64,000 nt of DNA from Aureispira sp. CCB-QB1 (lineage in GTDB: Bacteria > Bacteroidota > Bacteroidia > Chitinophagales > Saprospiraceae): assembly GCF_000724545.1 (NCBI RefSeq), contig NZ_JHBV01000031.1:1-64000 (forward strand), written 5' to 3'. Shown in pieces: positions 10,413-19,272 of this stretch. A model generated the notes under the pieces. The model did no database searches, was not told where the DNA came from, and saw only the letters and a list, made by a program, of their open reading frames with translations. The number at the start of each line of letters is the position of its first letter. The stretch's first letter is position 1. The position numbers and the translations under genes were made by a program.

Positions 10413-10433
10413 TTTTGTCTGAGCGATTACTTA
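10413..10433 (+). repeat. Copy of the dispersed 20-base motif
   Basis: The sequence matches TTTTTCTGAACGATTACTTA with two substitutions. It sits about 55 bases before the preferred start of the DUF2071 gene. Whether it is a regulatory site or a repeat remnant cannot be decided from one window. Confidence 0.5.
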
Positions 10434-10486
10434 TATTAATACTATTTCAGCGTTCAAAGTATAGCTACTATATAAAAACAATAAAC

Positions 10487-11197
10487 ATGAAATTTTTGAC
10501 AGCAGAATGGAGAAAGTTAATAATGGCTAATTATTTAGTAGAGCCAGATTTTCTGTTGCCTTATTTGCCAGCAGGAACAGAATTGGATTATTGGAATGGC
10601 AAGCTCCATTTGAGTTTGGTGGGGTTTATGTTTTTGAATACCAAAGTACTGGGTATGCCAATCCCGTTTCATAGAAATTTTGAAGAGGTAAATTTACGCT
10701 TTTATGTCAAGTATCAACATCAAGGAGAATGGCGTCGAGGAGTTGTTTTTATTAAAGAAATTGTTCCTAAAAGGATGATTACTTTAGTAGCCAATACGGT
10801 TTACGGGGAGCATTACGAAACGCTTAAGATGGATCACCATATTTCGATCGAAAAGGATAAATTAACGGTAGAGTATCACATCCAAAAGAATCAATCTTGG
10901 TACAAAATGAAAGCAGAAGCAATAAACCAGTTGTTACCAATAGAGCCTAATAGTGAAGTAGAATTTATAACAGAGCATTATTGGGGATATACTCAAATTG
11001 ACAAAAAACAAACCGCACAGTACGAAGTAGGACACCCTACATGGGATTTTTATGAAGTTGACAACTTTGAAATAAAAGGGGACTTCTCATCGATTTATGG
11101 AAAACAGTTTGATTTTATTAATTCTGCACCTGATTCTGTTTTTTTAGCAGAGGGTTCAGAAATTTTTGTGATGAAAGGAGCTTCAATTAGAATTTGA
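10487..11197 (+). CDS. DUF2071 (YqjF-like) family protein
   Basis: A protein of about 236 residues matching the YqjF/DUF2071 family, whose function is unknown. The family-typical start is MKFLTAEWRKL followed by NYLVEPDFLLPYLPAGTELD, with the conserved RFYVKY and GVVFIKEIVP segments. I chose ATG 10487 because the family normally begins at FLTAEWR. An in-frame ATG at 10394 would add 31 residues with no family counterpart and would run across the dispersed motif at 10413-10433. There is no signal peptide. It is divergent from rarA. Confidence 0.82.
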   Translation: MKFLTAEWRKLIMANYLVEPDFLLPYLPAGTELDYWNGKLHLSLVGFMFLNTKVLGMPIPFHRNFEEVNLRFYVKYQHQGEWRRGVVFIKEIVPKRMITLVANTVYGEHYETLKMDHHISIEKDKLTVEYHIQKNQSWYKMKAEAINQLLPIEPNSEVEFITEHYWGYTQIDKKQTAQYEVGHPTWDFYEVDNFEIKGDFSSIYGKQFDFINSAPDSVFLAEGSEIFVMKGASIRI

Positions 11198-11366
11198 ATG
11201 TCTTGTTTTTTGTTGTTTTTTATGTGTTGATAAATAGATGTTTGTGTGCTTTTGTTGGGTTTTGGAATTCCTTAAAAAATGTTTTTTTTGACTTTTTTAT
11301 TGCTTGAGAATACTGTAATTTAAGACATTCCAATAATCAATAGATTGTAATTTAAAACACAGAAAT

Positions 11367-13001
11367 ATGTCTGCGGAAATGTATAATGTCTCTTTGTATG
11401 AGGCGCATTCAAGCAAAAAAACAATTTTAACTAAAAAAGAAGTTTGGGAACTTTGCCAACATTATAACCAGCATAATGAAGAACTAGAGCGGTTTTTAGA
11501 ACAGTTTGATTTTGACGAATGGGCTTGTGTTGGCATCGATATAGATGCAGTGTACTATGAACATACCAAAGATGGAAAAATGGATTGTAGTGCAGCGGAA
11601 TTTTTAGGTATAATGCTTACTTCCTTGCATGATGATAAATTTGAAATGGCATTTAAGAGGTATCAGAAATCTCAAAATCCTGATGAATTTAGTTTTAGAA
11701 ATATTCCTAGTTTTGAACTTAGTAAGGATATTTATGACGAAACGAGTGATACGTATAAAGTTATTGCAAGAGCCAATTCTTTTAATGTAATAGAGGGCTG
11801 CCCTTTATGGGTAGTTCGAGTGGATAGTTTCTCCGATTATCGCTTAGCAGGAGTTGTTTTGATTCCTACAAAATTTTGGGACAGTAATGCTTTAATGTAT
11901 GAAAGTGCAGGTTACGGGTATACAATCAAGGATAGAAACTGGTATCGTTGGGAGAGTGCTATTCCATATCGAATGAATCGAGTAGGAAAATGGTCGCCTA
12001 ATTTTTTAGAATCAATGTCAACCCTGCTGCCAACACAAGGTGAACCATATCAATACGATGCAGCAGAAGAACGATTCTTTAAAATGCCTTCACACTATGG
12101 CAAAAAACAACCTATTGAGTATTACGATTTAAAAAGCGGTGCTTGGGAACAAGTAGAAGGTTTTGATCCTGTTGGTATGAGTGTTCAAGACGGACTTTAT
12201 CATATTTATACTAAAAAAGGCTTAATTAAAACCAATAAAAATTTTGAAAAATTAGAAAAACTAGACAGCAAAACAGGCTTAATGGGAAACACGGTTTTGC
12301 AAGAGTATACAGGCAAGGGTTGGTCGGTTGTTTTAACAAGCAAAGGAATCGATATACAATCGTTCAAAACACAGAAAAAAGATAAATTAAGTGCATTTAA
12401 AATTAAAGCTGGAGATGCAAGAGGAAAGCGCTTGTTAATTTACGCTATTGACAAGGAGCATTTGGTATTGCTCAATGACAAACTAATGCTTGTTGATGCG
12501 GATTTAAACCTTACTGTTCATTCTTTAAAAAAGAGCTTCAAAAAAGAGTTAGAGCCTTTATTGGGAAAAAGCTTTATTGGTGTGCCTTATGTAAATGGTG
12601 GGATAGATGTTCCCAATCGTGCTCCTTTCTTCTTTTTAAATAACCTAGTCATTTCTTTAGATGAGAAAATGAATCCTATCGTCATGAATTCAACTTTAGA
12701 GAAATTAACAGGGGAGTTTAATTTTTACGGTGCTGTTCCTGATAGTGAGTTGGAGGGAATGTGGATGTTGGCAGGTTTGGAACGTTTGGTCTTTCTGAAA
12801 AATAATCTCAAAGAGGCATTTGTCTTTAATACAGCTCCCCGTGGCTCTGTTGGAGGTGGAAAATATCCTTTCCCATGGATACACTTAGACCAAGGTGGAA
12901 ATTTGCGTTATGCTCTAAGTTATCATGAAAAGGTACGCATAATTACTCGAGATGAATTGAGGAGGCAATTAAAGACAGCAACAGCCTACTCCACAAAATA
13001 A
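11367..13001 (+). CDS. Uncharacterised 544-residue cytoplasmic protein
   Basis: I do not recognise this protein. It has no signal peptide, membrane segment or cysteine-rich motif. The N-terminal third (1-180) is acidic and mixed helical. The remainder (about 230-530) alternates short hydrophobic strands with turns (LYHIYTKKGLIKTNKNFEKL, WSVVLTSKGIDIQSFK, LVLLNDKLMLVDADL), which suggests a beta-propeller or similar repeat fold; that is inference. The ankyrin gene at 13034 starts 32 bases later on the same strand, so the two may form a transcription unit. Codon use looks like that of the neighbours. Confidence 0.75.
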   Translation: MSAEMYNVSLYEAHSSKKTILTKKEVWELCQHYNQHNEELERFLEQFDFDEWACVGIDIDAVYYEHTKDGKMDCSAAEFLGIMLTSLHDDKFEMAFKRYQKSQNPDEFSFRNIPSFELSKDIYDETSDTYKVIARANSFNVIEGCPLWVVRVDSFSDYRLAGVVLIPTKFWDSNALMYESAGYGYTIKDRNWYRWESAIPYRMNRVGKWSPNFLESMSTLLPTQGEPYQYDAAEERFFKMPSHYGKKQPIEYYDLKSGAWEQVEGFDPVGMSVQDGLYHIYTKKGLIKTNKNFEKLEKLDSKTGLMGNTVLQEYTGKGWSVVLTSKGIDIQSFKTQKKDKLSAFKIKAGDARGKRLLIYAIDKEHLVLLNDKLMLVDADLNLTVHSLKKSFKKELEPLLGKSFIGVPYVNGGIDVPNRAPFFFLNNLVISLDEKMNPIVMNSTLEKLTGEFNFYGAVPDSELEGMWMLAGLERLVFLKNNLKEAFVFNTAPRGSVGGGKYPFPWIHLDQGGNLRYALSYHEKVRIITRDELRRQLKTATAYSTK

Positions 13002-13007
13002 ACCAAT

Positions 13008-13028
13008 TACGTAATCGTTCAGAAAAAA
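13008..13028 (-). repeat. Copy of the dispersed motif between paired genes
   Basis: Read on the minus strand, this 21-base stretch matches the dispersed motif TTTTTCTGAACGATTAC almost perfectly. It fills most of the 32-base gap between the 544-residue protein gene and the ankyrin gene. Confidence 0.55.
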
Positions 13029-13033
13029 TAAAC

Positions 13034-14599
13034 ATGTTAGAACAAGAATTATTAGAAGCTGTTCGTCAAAAGAGCAAGACAAAGATAAATAAATTGATAA
13101 AACAAGGCATTGATTTGAATGCTCAAAATGAGATTGGTCAAACGCCGTTGATGTTGGCTTTGGAAATGGTATTGAGTGCTAGGATTGATCATTGGTACTC
13201 GGAGGGGCACAACGGAGATCGTTTTGTTCAATACAAATTGAACAATGGGTTATTTACTTATCATGTCAATAAAGAGGAACGCTCGTTCCCATTAAAAGAT
13301 CAAAAATATTGTGCCAAACAATCTTGGGGGCCACAAGGTCAAATGGATTATTACAATGCGATTGACAGTGCTTTGGCTATTTTAAAAGGTGCTTCTCAAT
13401 TGGATAGACAGGATGATAATGGAGATACTGCTTTGATAATTGCTGCTAGAATCGGAGAACCTCGTTTGTTAAAAGCACTATTAAAGGGGGGCGCTGATCC
13501 TACGATCTCAAACAAAAAGGGAGAAGTAGCACTTCATGCCATTGCAACAAGCGGTCGTCTGGATGGCTTAAAATTCTTTTTCAAACAAATAGAGGGGCTT
13601 GATGTCCATACTAAAGATGGAGCAGGTTGGACGGTTTTACATCATTTGGTAGCAACACAAGATCATCTAGCTATGTTCAAGTTTTTTGAAGAGCAAGGTG
13701 TTGATTTTAAGCAAGCTTCTACTACCGAAAAATTAGGCTATCCAAAAGGCACCACGGCTTTGGAGATTGCAAAAGATAAATCTAGAACCCAAATTGTTCC
13801 TTTCCTAGATGTTGAAAAAACAACTTTTACAATTGCCGAAATTAGAGAAGCCGCTTTGAGTAATCGACTGTCTATTGTTGAGAAATACTTGCAAAAAGGA
13901 GGCGATCCAGCAATGCAAGATGATCAACATAAAACGTCTATTTTATTATCGGTAGCTAGAAATGATCGAGGAGAAGAACACACGGCTGATATGGTAGCAT
14001 TGTTGTTAAAATATGGTGCGGATGTAAACGCCGTTCAAGGAAGTAATTTTAATGCGTTGATGCTTTGTATTAATAGTTTATACAACAAAGGACCTCGTAT
14101 TTTGGCTTTTGATAATGAATATATGGAACACGTAAAAATTGCTAAAATTTTAATAGAAAACAATGTTAATTTGGCACAAGCCAAATCTGGTTCCAACCAA
14201 AAAGCCCTTCGAGATGCGTGCGAAATATCGCCCGAAATTACTACCATGATTGTTGATAAATTAATTGCTGATTACCCTAATTATAAACAGGAATTTGATC
14301 ACCAAGATAGCGATGGTTTTACGGCATTGCACGTAGGTGCTCGTTCAGGAAATGTAGATGTCTTAAAATTATTAATAGAAAAAGGAGGCGCCTCTATCAA
14401 TTTGCCAGAAGACTATGGATTTATCCCGTTACATGAGGCTATTATTGCAGGCAAGTATGATGCTTCCAAGTATCTAATTGAGCAAGGAGCAGATGTGCAG
14501 CATAAAATTTCAAGAGGTTATAGCGCTTATCGATCAGGAGATGACGCCAAGGCTATTGCAAGCAAATCTAGTAATAAAAAAATATTGAATTTGTTTTAG
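13034..14599 (+). CDS. Ankyrin-repeat protein
   Basis: A 521-residue protein built largely of ankyrin repeats, which mediate protein-protein contacts. Clear repeats include NEIGQTPLMLAL (about 36), DDNGDTALIIAARIGEPRLLKALLKGG (about 125-150), NKKGEVALHAIA, DGAGWTVLHHLV, a block near 265-320 (LLLKYGADVNAV), DSDGFTALHVGARSGNVDVLKLLIEKGG (about 425-450) and PLHEAIIAGKYDASKYLIEQGAD. No signal peptide, membrane segment or catalytic domain is visible, so it is probably a cytosolic scaffold or inhibitor. It is probably co-transcribed with the upstream unknown protein, a likely partner. Confidence 0.9.
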   Translation: MLEQELLEAVRQKSKTKINKLIKQGIDLNAQNEIGQTPLMLALEMVLSARIDHWYSEGHNGDRFVQYKLNNGLFTYHVNKEERSFPLKDQKYCAKQSWGPQGQMDYYNAIDSALAILKGASQLDRQDDNGDTALIIAARIGEPRLLKALLKGGADPTISNKKGEVALHAIATSGRLDGLKFFFKQIEGLDVHTKDGAGWTVLHHLVATQDHLAMFKFFEEQGVDFKQASTTEKLGYPKGTTALEIAKDKSRTQIVPFLDVEKTTFTIAEIREAALSNRLSIVEKYLQKGGDPAMQDDQHKTSILLSVARNDRGEEHTADMVALLLKYGADVNAVQGSNFNALMLCINSLYNKGPRILAFDNEYMEHVKIAKILIENNVNLAQAKSGSNQKALRDACEISPEITTMIVDKLIADYPNYKQEFDHQDSDGFTALHVGARSGNVDVLKLLIEKGGASINLPEDYGFIPLHEAIIAGKYDASKYLIEQGADVQHKISRGYSAYRSGDDAKAIASKSSNKKILNLF

Positions 14600-14700
14600 A
14601 TTCCTTAAGGAACCAATAACAGAAATAAAGAAGTGTAAATAGACGTTTTAATAGTTTTAGTGAGGTTTCTTTCAATGGAAGGAAACCTCTACTAAATTTA

Positions 14701-14783
14701 ACGGGCTAAAGCAAGATGTTTCGATGAAGAGTAGCGCAAAAAGAAGGTTGTTTTTTATATAGTTTTTTCTGAACGATTACTTA
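14701..14783 (+). repeat. Dispersed repeat, copy related to 53161-53263
   Basis: This segment shares, in the same order, a CGGGnTAAnGCAAG block, TTTCGATGAAGAG, AAGAAGGTTGTTT, a TATATA block and an end motif with 53161-53263. Here the end motif TTTTTCTGAACGATTACTTA is perfect. A more degenerate relative lies at about 16355-16410 (GGATAAAGCAAGTC followed by AAAAGGTTGT). Confidence 0.6.
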
Positions 14784-14787
14784 AAAT

Positions 14788-14966
14788 AGTAGTTCGTTGA
14801 TTAGCTCCCTGCGGTCGTGAGATCGCTATCGCTTAGTTGTTTACTTTTTTACCAAAAAGATAAAAAAGCACATTTATATTAGTTTGATAATCAAAATTTA
14901 ACATAAATTGCAATAAAATCGCAACTTACTGATTATCAAACTAATAAAGTTTTTCAACGAACTATT
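14788..14966. mobile_element. MITE-like nested palindromic element
   Basis: The outer arms AGTTCGTTGA (14791-14800) and TCAACGAACT (14954-14963) enclose an inner perfect 17-bp inverted repeat, TATTAGTTTGATAATCA (14877-14893) with its complement at 14930-14946. Internal blocks CTCCCTGCGGTCGTGAG, CGCTTAGTTGTTTACTTTTT and TTTTTTACCAAAAAG are shared with the repeats at 58042-58335 and 8265-8312. No ORF is present, so if mobile it would be non-autonomous. No target-site duplication could be defined. Confidence 0.5.
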
Positions 14967-14984
14967 GTTAAAAGCGACTACATA

Positions 14985-16217
14985 TTATAATGAGCCCGCA
15001 ATCATTACTTTATCAATCCAGTCCGAACCAAAAGCATAAGGCATATAAGCAATTGAATTCATAGGTTTGGTAATAATTAAGTTAGCTAATTTACCTTTGC
15101 TGATGGTTCCTAAGCGGTGCGACTCTTCCATTGCATAAGCTCCATTGAGAGTAGCGGCATGAATAGCTTCCTCAGGGAGCATTTTCATTTTGATACAAGC
15201 TAATGACAAGACAAAAGGAATTTTGCCAGAAGGAGTAGAACCAGGGTTGTAATCACTTGCCAGTGCAACAGCCATGCCTGCATCTATCATTTTTCGAGCC
15301 TGTGGATAGTGATCGTTGATAAAGAAAGGTGCTGAAGGGAGTAGTGTTGCCATTGTATCCGATGCCAAAAGACAAGCAATCTCTTCGTCATTGATTACTT
15401 CCAAATGATCTACAGAAATAGCCTTGTGAGCTATCGAAGCTTGAATGCCACCCATACAATTAAATTGATTGGTGTGAATTTTAGGCTTTAAGCCATATTT
15501 GGCTCCTGCCTCCATGATTTGTTCTGTTTCTGCGACAGAAAAAGCTACTTTTTCACAAAAAACGTCAATATAATCGGCTAGTCCTTCATCTGCAATTTGA
15601 GGCAACATTTTATGAACAATCAAATCAAGATAACCCGCTCTATTTTCCTTGTAAGCCAACGGCAAAGCATGAGCCCCTAAAAAGGTAGCTTTGATAGGCA
15701 TTTTGGTCTTAGACTTTAAATCTCGGATAACTCGAAGCATTTTTAGCTCAGCATCTACTGTGAGACCATAACCACTTTTGATTTCTATAGCACCAGTACC
15801 ATAATTTTTTACCTCCATCAAGCGTTGGTAAGCTGATTCTAATAAGACTTCGTGAGGAGTAGTTTGTAAACGTTGGGCAGAATTTAAAATACCTCCTCCC
15901 TTACGGGCAATCTCTTCATAGGAGACGCCTTGTATTTTATCAATAAATTCACCTTCTCTAGTAGCTGCAAAAACCAAGTGAGTATGAGAGTCGCACCAAG
16001 TTGGCAAAACAAAAGCTCCTGTAGCATCAATAGTTTGGTCTGGACTAAATGTTGGGCAATTGTCCATTGATCCCCAGTCTACAATCTGCTCTTCTTCCAC
16101 CAAAACAAAAGCATTGTTTAGTTGCGAGAGAGTTTTCATGTCAGCACCTTGGACAAGTTTAGGAGCCTGATTGTTAGCTAATAGAAGTGTTTTGATGTTA
16201 CGAATTAAGGTGTGCAT
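14985..16217 (-). CDS. hutI: Imidazolonepropionase
   Basis: A 410-residue amidohydrolase-superfamily enzyme of normal family length. It hydrolyses 4-imidazolone-5-propanoate to N-formimino-L-glutamate, the third step of histidine degradation. The metal-binding HTH lies in DSHTHLVFAATREGEF (about 76-91). KSGYGLT, KIHTNQFN, SVDHLEV and ALASDYNPGSTP supply substrate and metal contacts characteristic of HutI. The other histidine-utilisation genes are not in the window, so any hut operon is split here. A palindromic repeat element lies just downstream. Confidence 0.95.
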   Translation of the reverse strand: MHTLIRNIKTLLLANNQAPKLVQGADMKTLSQLNNAFVLVEEEQIVDWGSMDNCPTFSPDQTIDATGAFVLPTWCDSHTHLVFAATREGEFIDKIQGVSYEEIARKGGGILNSAQRLQTTPHEVLLESAYQRLMEVKNYGTGAIEIKSGYGLTVDAELKMLRVIRDLKSKTKMPIKATFLGAHALPLAYKENRAGYLDLIVHKMLPQIADEGLADYIDVFCEKVAFSVAETEQIMEAGAKYGLKPKIHTNQFNCMGGIQASIAHKAISVDHLEVINDEEIACLLASDTMATLLPSAPFFINDHYPQARKMIDAGMAVALASDYNPGSTPSGKIPFVLSLACIKMKMLPEEAIHAATLNGAYAMEESHRLGTISKGKLANLIITKPMNSIAYMPYAFGSDWIDKVMIAGSL

Positions 16218-16407
16218 GATAGAGGCAAAAATTTTAAAAAAAAATGTGCAAATTAAGAACCTTGAAAATAAATAGAACAGAAATTATTTGTTCGGCGTTA
16301 TTCCTACAATCTAGTAGCGTAACGTCTATTTCCAGAGCTCAAAATTAGCACATTCGAGGGATAAAGCAAGTCTAATGCTCGAAAAAAGCAAAAGGTTGTC
16401 TTTTTCC

Positions 16408-17271
16408 TTATTTCATAAGGCTTAAATCTTTGACCAAGCCATCGATATTATCTCTTCTTAAATCGTTTCTAAAGTAAGCGGCATCTCTTTTAGAATTAAA
16501 GGCACCCAATACCAACTTATAAACGATAGACCCATTGTATTCATCAATATGAATTAATGTTTTTTTGCTGTATTTACGCTTGAAAGTACTTGCTTGAGCC
16601 AAGACAGTTTCGTAAGTGCTGAACACGCCAACTTGCACCCCATAACCTCTAGATTCCTGTTTGCGAACAGCTACTTCATATAAGCCTAGCCCAGAAGAAA
16701 CTGGTTTTTCTGCTTGGTTTGGATAATTGTTGGTTGTTATTGTTCCTATTTGAGTTGGGTTCGTAGGAGAATTTGTTTTAGACATTGGTTTATCAGCAGC
16801 AATAGGAGCAGGCTTTGGAGCTGTGTTAACAGGAGGAACAGGTGCTGGTTTTACCGTTCTTAACTGAGAAAACTCTTCAAGTAAATCATCTGCATTTTTG
16901 TAACCAACCAAACGTTTTACTAACTCACCTTGCTCATTGAATATAAGCATGGTAGGCAATGCTTCTACTTCGTACTGTTGCGACCACATAACACCATCAA
17001 AGTCTTGTACATCAACACGTACTGCTACAACATTTTTGCTAATATAGTTGGCTAAACGCTCGCTCATATACGTGCTTTCGTCCATATTGCGACACGTAGC
17101 ACAATAACTAGCATCAAAATCAACAAAATACAATTTCCCTTCGGCTATTGCTCTAGATTTAGAACTTTCCCAGTTGGCAGATTCAAATTGTACAATGGTA
17201 GAGGTTGGCTTAAAAGCAGCAATCAATACAAAAAGTGGAGTTATTGCTAAAGCAAGAAGTATCTTCTTCAT
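16408..17271 (-). CDS. Thioredoxin-fold/SPOR-domain fusion protein
   Basis: A 287-residue exported protein. An N-terminal signal sequence or anchor (1-20) is followed by a thioredoxin-like domain with Cys57-Ala-Thr-Cys60 (SYCATCRNMDE) and the cis-proline Pro106 (ALPTMLIF). A proline-rich linker (about 140-175) leads to a C-terminal SPOR domain (about 200-287; GYGVQVGVFSTYETV, YKLVLGAFNSKRDA). SPOR domains bind denuded septal peptidoglycan. The fusion therefore suggests a periplasmic oxidoreductase held at the cell wall or division site; that localisation is inferred. It reads as a single gene with no close same-strand partner. Confidence 0.87.
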   Translation of the reverse strand: MKKILLALAITPLFVLIAAFKPTSTIVQFESANWESSKSRAIAEGKLYFVDFDASYCATCRNMDESTYMSERLANYISKNVVAVRVDVQDFDGVMWSQQYEVEALPTMLIFNEQGELVKRLVGYKNADDLLEEFSQLRTVKPAPVPPVNTAPKPAPIAADKPMSKTNSPTNPTQIGTITTNNYPNQAEKPVSSGLGLYEVAVRKQESRGYGVQVGVFSTYETVLAQASTFKRKYSKKTLIHIDEYNGSIVYKLVLGAFNSKRDAAYFRNDLRRDNIDGLVKDLSLMK

Positions 17272-17478
17272 TGGATAGTAGTTAAAAGGTCAATAAATAG
17301 ATCGTTGAATGAGCTGTCCAATGAGGGGGGAAAATTGGTGTGTCGTGTTCCCTCTTGTCCACCTTCTTCTTTAACGTCTATTCAAGTGTTTTTTAGTATA
17401 TGAATAAAGTCTTTTCTTTTCTGCTAAGTATAGAAAGACTTGTGGCTAATATAGAAGATTTAGATTAGAATGTAAAAA

Positions 17479-17511
17479 AAAGCCTCATCAAAACGAGATT
17501 GATGAGGCTTT
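17479..17511 (-). terminator. Intrinsic terminator of the PfkB kinase gene
   Basis: A perfect 13-bp stem (17479-17491 with 17499-17511; AAAGCCTCATCAA/TTGATGAGGCTTT) is followed on the minus strand by eight T. It lies 30 bases downstream of the stop of the PfkB-family gene. Confidence 0.9.
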
Positions 17512-17540
17512 CTAGTATTTTTTATTAGAATATAGAGCTT

Positions 17541-18467
17541 TTATGCTTCTACTGCCATCGAAATATCCATCAAACCAAGGAATTCATTGGTTCTATTACG
17601 GATGTCTTCTTCACTAATCTCTTTTAATTTGTTTGGTCCAAATTTTTCGACACAATAAGAAGCAACAACAGAACCATAGACCAAAGCACGTTTCATATTA
17701 TCAAATGAGAAATCGTCCGTTTTGGCTAAGTAACCCATAAAACCTCCTGCAAAAGTGTCGCCAGCTCCTGTTGGATCAAATACTTCTTCCAAAGGTAGGG
17801 CAGGAACATAGAACATGCCTTCTTTGTGGAACAACAACGCACCGTGTTCGCCTTTCTTGATGATCAAATGAGTTGGACCCATTTCTAAGATGGTCTCAGC
17901 AGCTTTTACCAAAGAATACTCTCCAGAAAGTTGGCGGGCTTCTTCATCGTTGATTGTCAATACATCAACTTCCTTGATAACTGCTTTCAGTTCGTCCATA
18001 GCAATATCCATCCAAAAGTTCATGGTATCCATTGCCACCAATTTAGGGCGAGATTCTAATTGGTCTAAAACGCTCTTTTGTACAGCAGGGGCAAAGTTCC
18101 CTAACATCAAATAGTCAACATTCTTGATAGAATCAGGCAATACAGGAGCATAGTTTTCCAAAACATTTAATTCTGTAGCTAGAGTATCCCTAGAGTTCAT
18201 GTTATTGTGATAACGGCCAGCCCAAAAGAAAGATTTTTCATCTTCTCTTATTTCTAGTCCATCCATATTAACACCTCTATTTTTCAAAGCATCCAATTCT
18301 GAATTTGGAAAATCGCCACCAATGACAGAAACTAATTTGATGTCATTGTAAAAGTGAGAACTAGCCCATGCCACATAGGTACCTGCACCACCAATAATAC
18401 GATCTGCTTTACCAAAAGGGGTTTCAATGGTATCAAATGCCACCGTACCCAAAACCAATAAACTCAT
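17541..18467 (-). CDS. PfkB-family sugar kinase
   Basis: A 308-residue ribokinase/PfkB-fold kinase. It shows the N-terminal signature GGAGTYVAWA (about 26-35), the C-terminal signature DPTGAGDTFAGGF (about 232-244) with the catalytic Asp, and a TINDEEARQLSG segment typical of the family. It would phosphorylate a sugar or nucleoside with ATP in the cytosol; the substrate cannot be assigned. The gene is monocistronic, with its own terminator. A hairpin at about 18505-18546 in its leader (TAAATAGATT/AATCTATTTA) may influence expression. Confidence 0.9.
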   Translation of the reverse strand: MSLLVLGTVAFDTIETPFGKADRIIGGAGTYVAWASSHFYNDIKLVSVIGGDFPNSELDALKNRGVNMDGLEIREDEKSFFWAGRYHNNMNSRDTLATELNVLENYAPVLPDSIKNVDYLMLGNFAPAVQKSVLDQLESRPKLVAMDTMNFWMDIAMDELKAVIKEVDVLTINDEEARQLSGEYSLVKAAETILEMGPTHLIIKKGEHGALLFHKEGMFYVPALPLEEVFDPTGAGDTFAGGFMGYLAKTDDFSFDNMKRALVYGSVVASYCVEKFGPNKLKEISEEDIRNRTNEFLGLMDISMAVEA

Positions 18468-18729
18468 AATAATTTATTTTTGTAAAATTGTAATAGTTGT
18501 CTTCCTTAAATAGATTTGCAATTTTTGATTGCAAACAATCTATTTAGCTAATAGCACAAAAATAATAAACTCTATTTACAGCAAAGCATTTTGAACCGTT
18601 TTTATCGAAAAATAACTTTTTTCAAAAAAAAGCTAAAAAAAATATTTTTAATAATTTGTTGATTTTTAAGTTGTTGTGATTTTTGTCGAAAAGTTTTTTT
18701 ATTTTTTTTTATTTTTTTTTGCCAAAAGC

Positions 18730-18760
18730 TTTGGAAAAGTGAAAACCCGTCGTATATTTG
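18730..18760 (+). promoter_or_regulatory. Bacteroidota-type promoter of tRNA-Asn
   Basis: TTTG (18730-18733), a 19-base spacer and TATATTTG (18753-18760) match the Bacteroidota housekeeping promoter TTTG-N19-TAnnTTTG exactly. Transcription should start about 14 bases before the tRNA. Confidence 0.85.
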
Positions 18761-18780
18761 CATCGCTCTACAAGAGTAAC

Positions 18781-18854
18781 GCCTTCATAGCTCAGTTGGT
18801 TAGAGCATCTGACTGTTAATCAGAGGGTCACTGGTTCGAGCCCAGTTGAGGGCG
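18781..18854 (+). tRNA. tRNA-Asn (anticodon GTT)
   Basis: A complete cloverleaf can be drawn. The acceptor stem is GCCTTCA with TGAGGGC (one G-T pair). The anticodon stem TCTGA/TCAGA carries loop CTGTTAA with GTT as anticodon, and the T arm ACTGG/CCAGT carries loop TTCGAGC. The discriminator base is G at 18854. CCA is not encoded. It has its own promoter and terminator. Confidence 0.97.
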
Positions 18855-18856
18855 CT

Positions 18857-18893
18857 AAAAAGGGTTTATCAGATTTGATAAATCCTTTTTTTT
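18857..18893 (+). terminator. Intrinsic terminator of tRNA-Asn
   Basis: AAGGGTTTATCA pairs with TGATAAATCCTT (one G-T pair) around a GATT-type loop and is followed by a run of T. It lies immediately after the tRNA. Confidence 0.88.
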
Positions 18894-18939
18894 AATCTAT
18901 TAATTTATTGTTTCTGACATCGTAAGATGAAGTTAATTT

Positions 18940-18969
18940 TTTGGAATTGATTTATTTTTATTATCTTTG
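18940..18969 (+). promoter_or_regulatory. Bacteroidota-type promoter of rpsU
   Basis: TTTG (18940-18943), an 18-base spacer and TATCTTTG (18962-18969) fit the TTTG-N18/19-TAnnTTTG consensus. The expected start lies about 36 bases before the rpsU ATG. Confidence 0.8.
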
Positions 18970-19012
18970 TGTTCCAAAATAAAAGAGAATCAAAAAACAT
19001 TAAAAATATCAC

Positions 19013-19207
19013 ATGCTAGTTATTAACGTAAAAGATGGGGAATCTATCGACAGAGCTTTGAGAAGATACAAAAATAAGCACAAAAAAGTGCAATTAATGA
19101 AACAACTACGAGCTAGAAAGCATTTTGTAAAGCCTTCTGTAGAGCGTAGAGTTGAAATTCTAAAAGCTAAATACAATACTGAAAAATTGAGAGAAATGGA
19201 AGGATAG
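19013..19207 (+). CDS. rpsU: 30S ribosomal protein bS21
   Basis: A 64-residue, highly basic protein matching ribosomal protein S21 along its length: VKDGESIDRALRRYKNKHKK at the N-terminus, then a KHFVKPSVERR segment and a basic helical tail. It joins the platform of the 30S subunit near the mRNA 5' end and anti-Shine-Dalgarno region. Length is normal for the Bacteroidota form. It stands alone with its own promoter, next to tRNA-Asn. Confidence 0.96.
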   Translation: MLVINVKDGESIDRALRRYKNKHKKVQLMKQLRARKHFVKPSVERRVEILKAKYNTEKLREMEG

Positions 19208-19272
19208 GCTCTGGCTTATTTATTTTCCAAATCTTATACAATATATATTTCTTGTTTACAAGGAAGCAATGG

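Larger units (their letters stand above)
14600..14984. other. Repeat-filled intergenic region before hutI
   Basis: This 385-base gap has no gene. It holds a weak hairpin (14658-14669 with 14682-14689; GAGGTTTC/GAAACCTC) that may end the ankyrin transcript, a segment similar to 53161-53263 (14701-14783), and a nested palindromic element (14788-14966). Confidence 0.7.

Noticed and set aside
14788-14966. CRISPR array or leader
   Set aside because: The repeats are inverted and nested, not regularly spaced direct repeats, and no cas genes are present.
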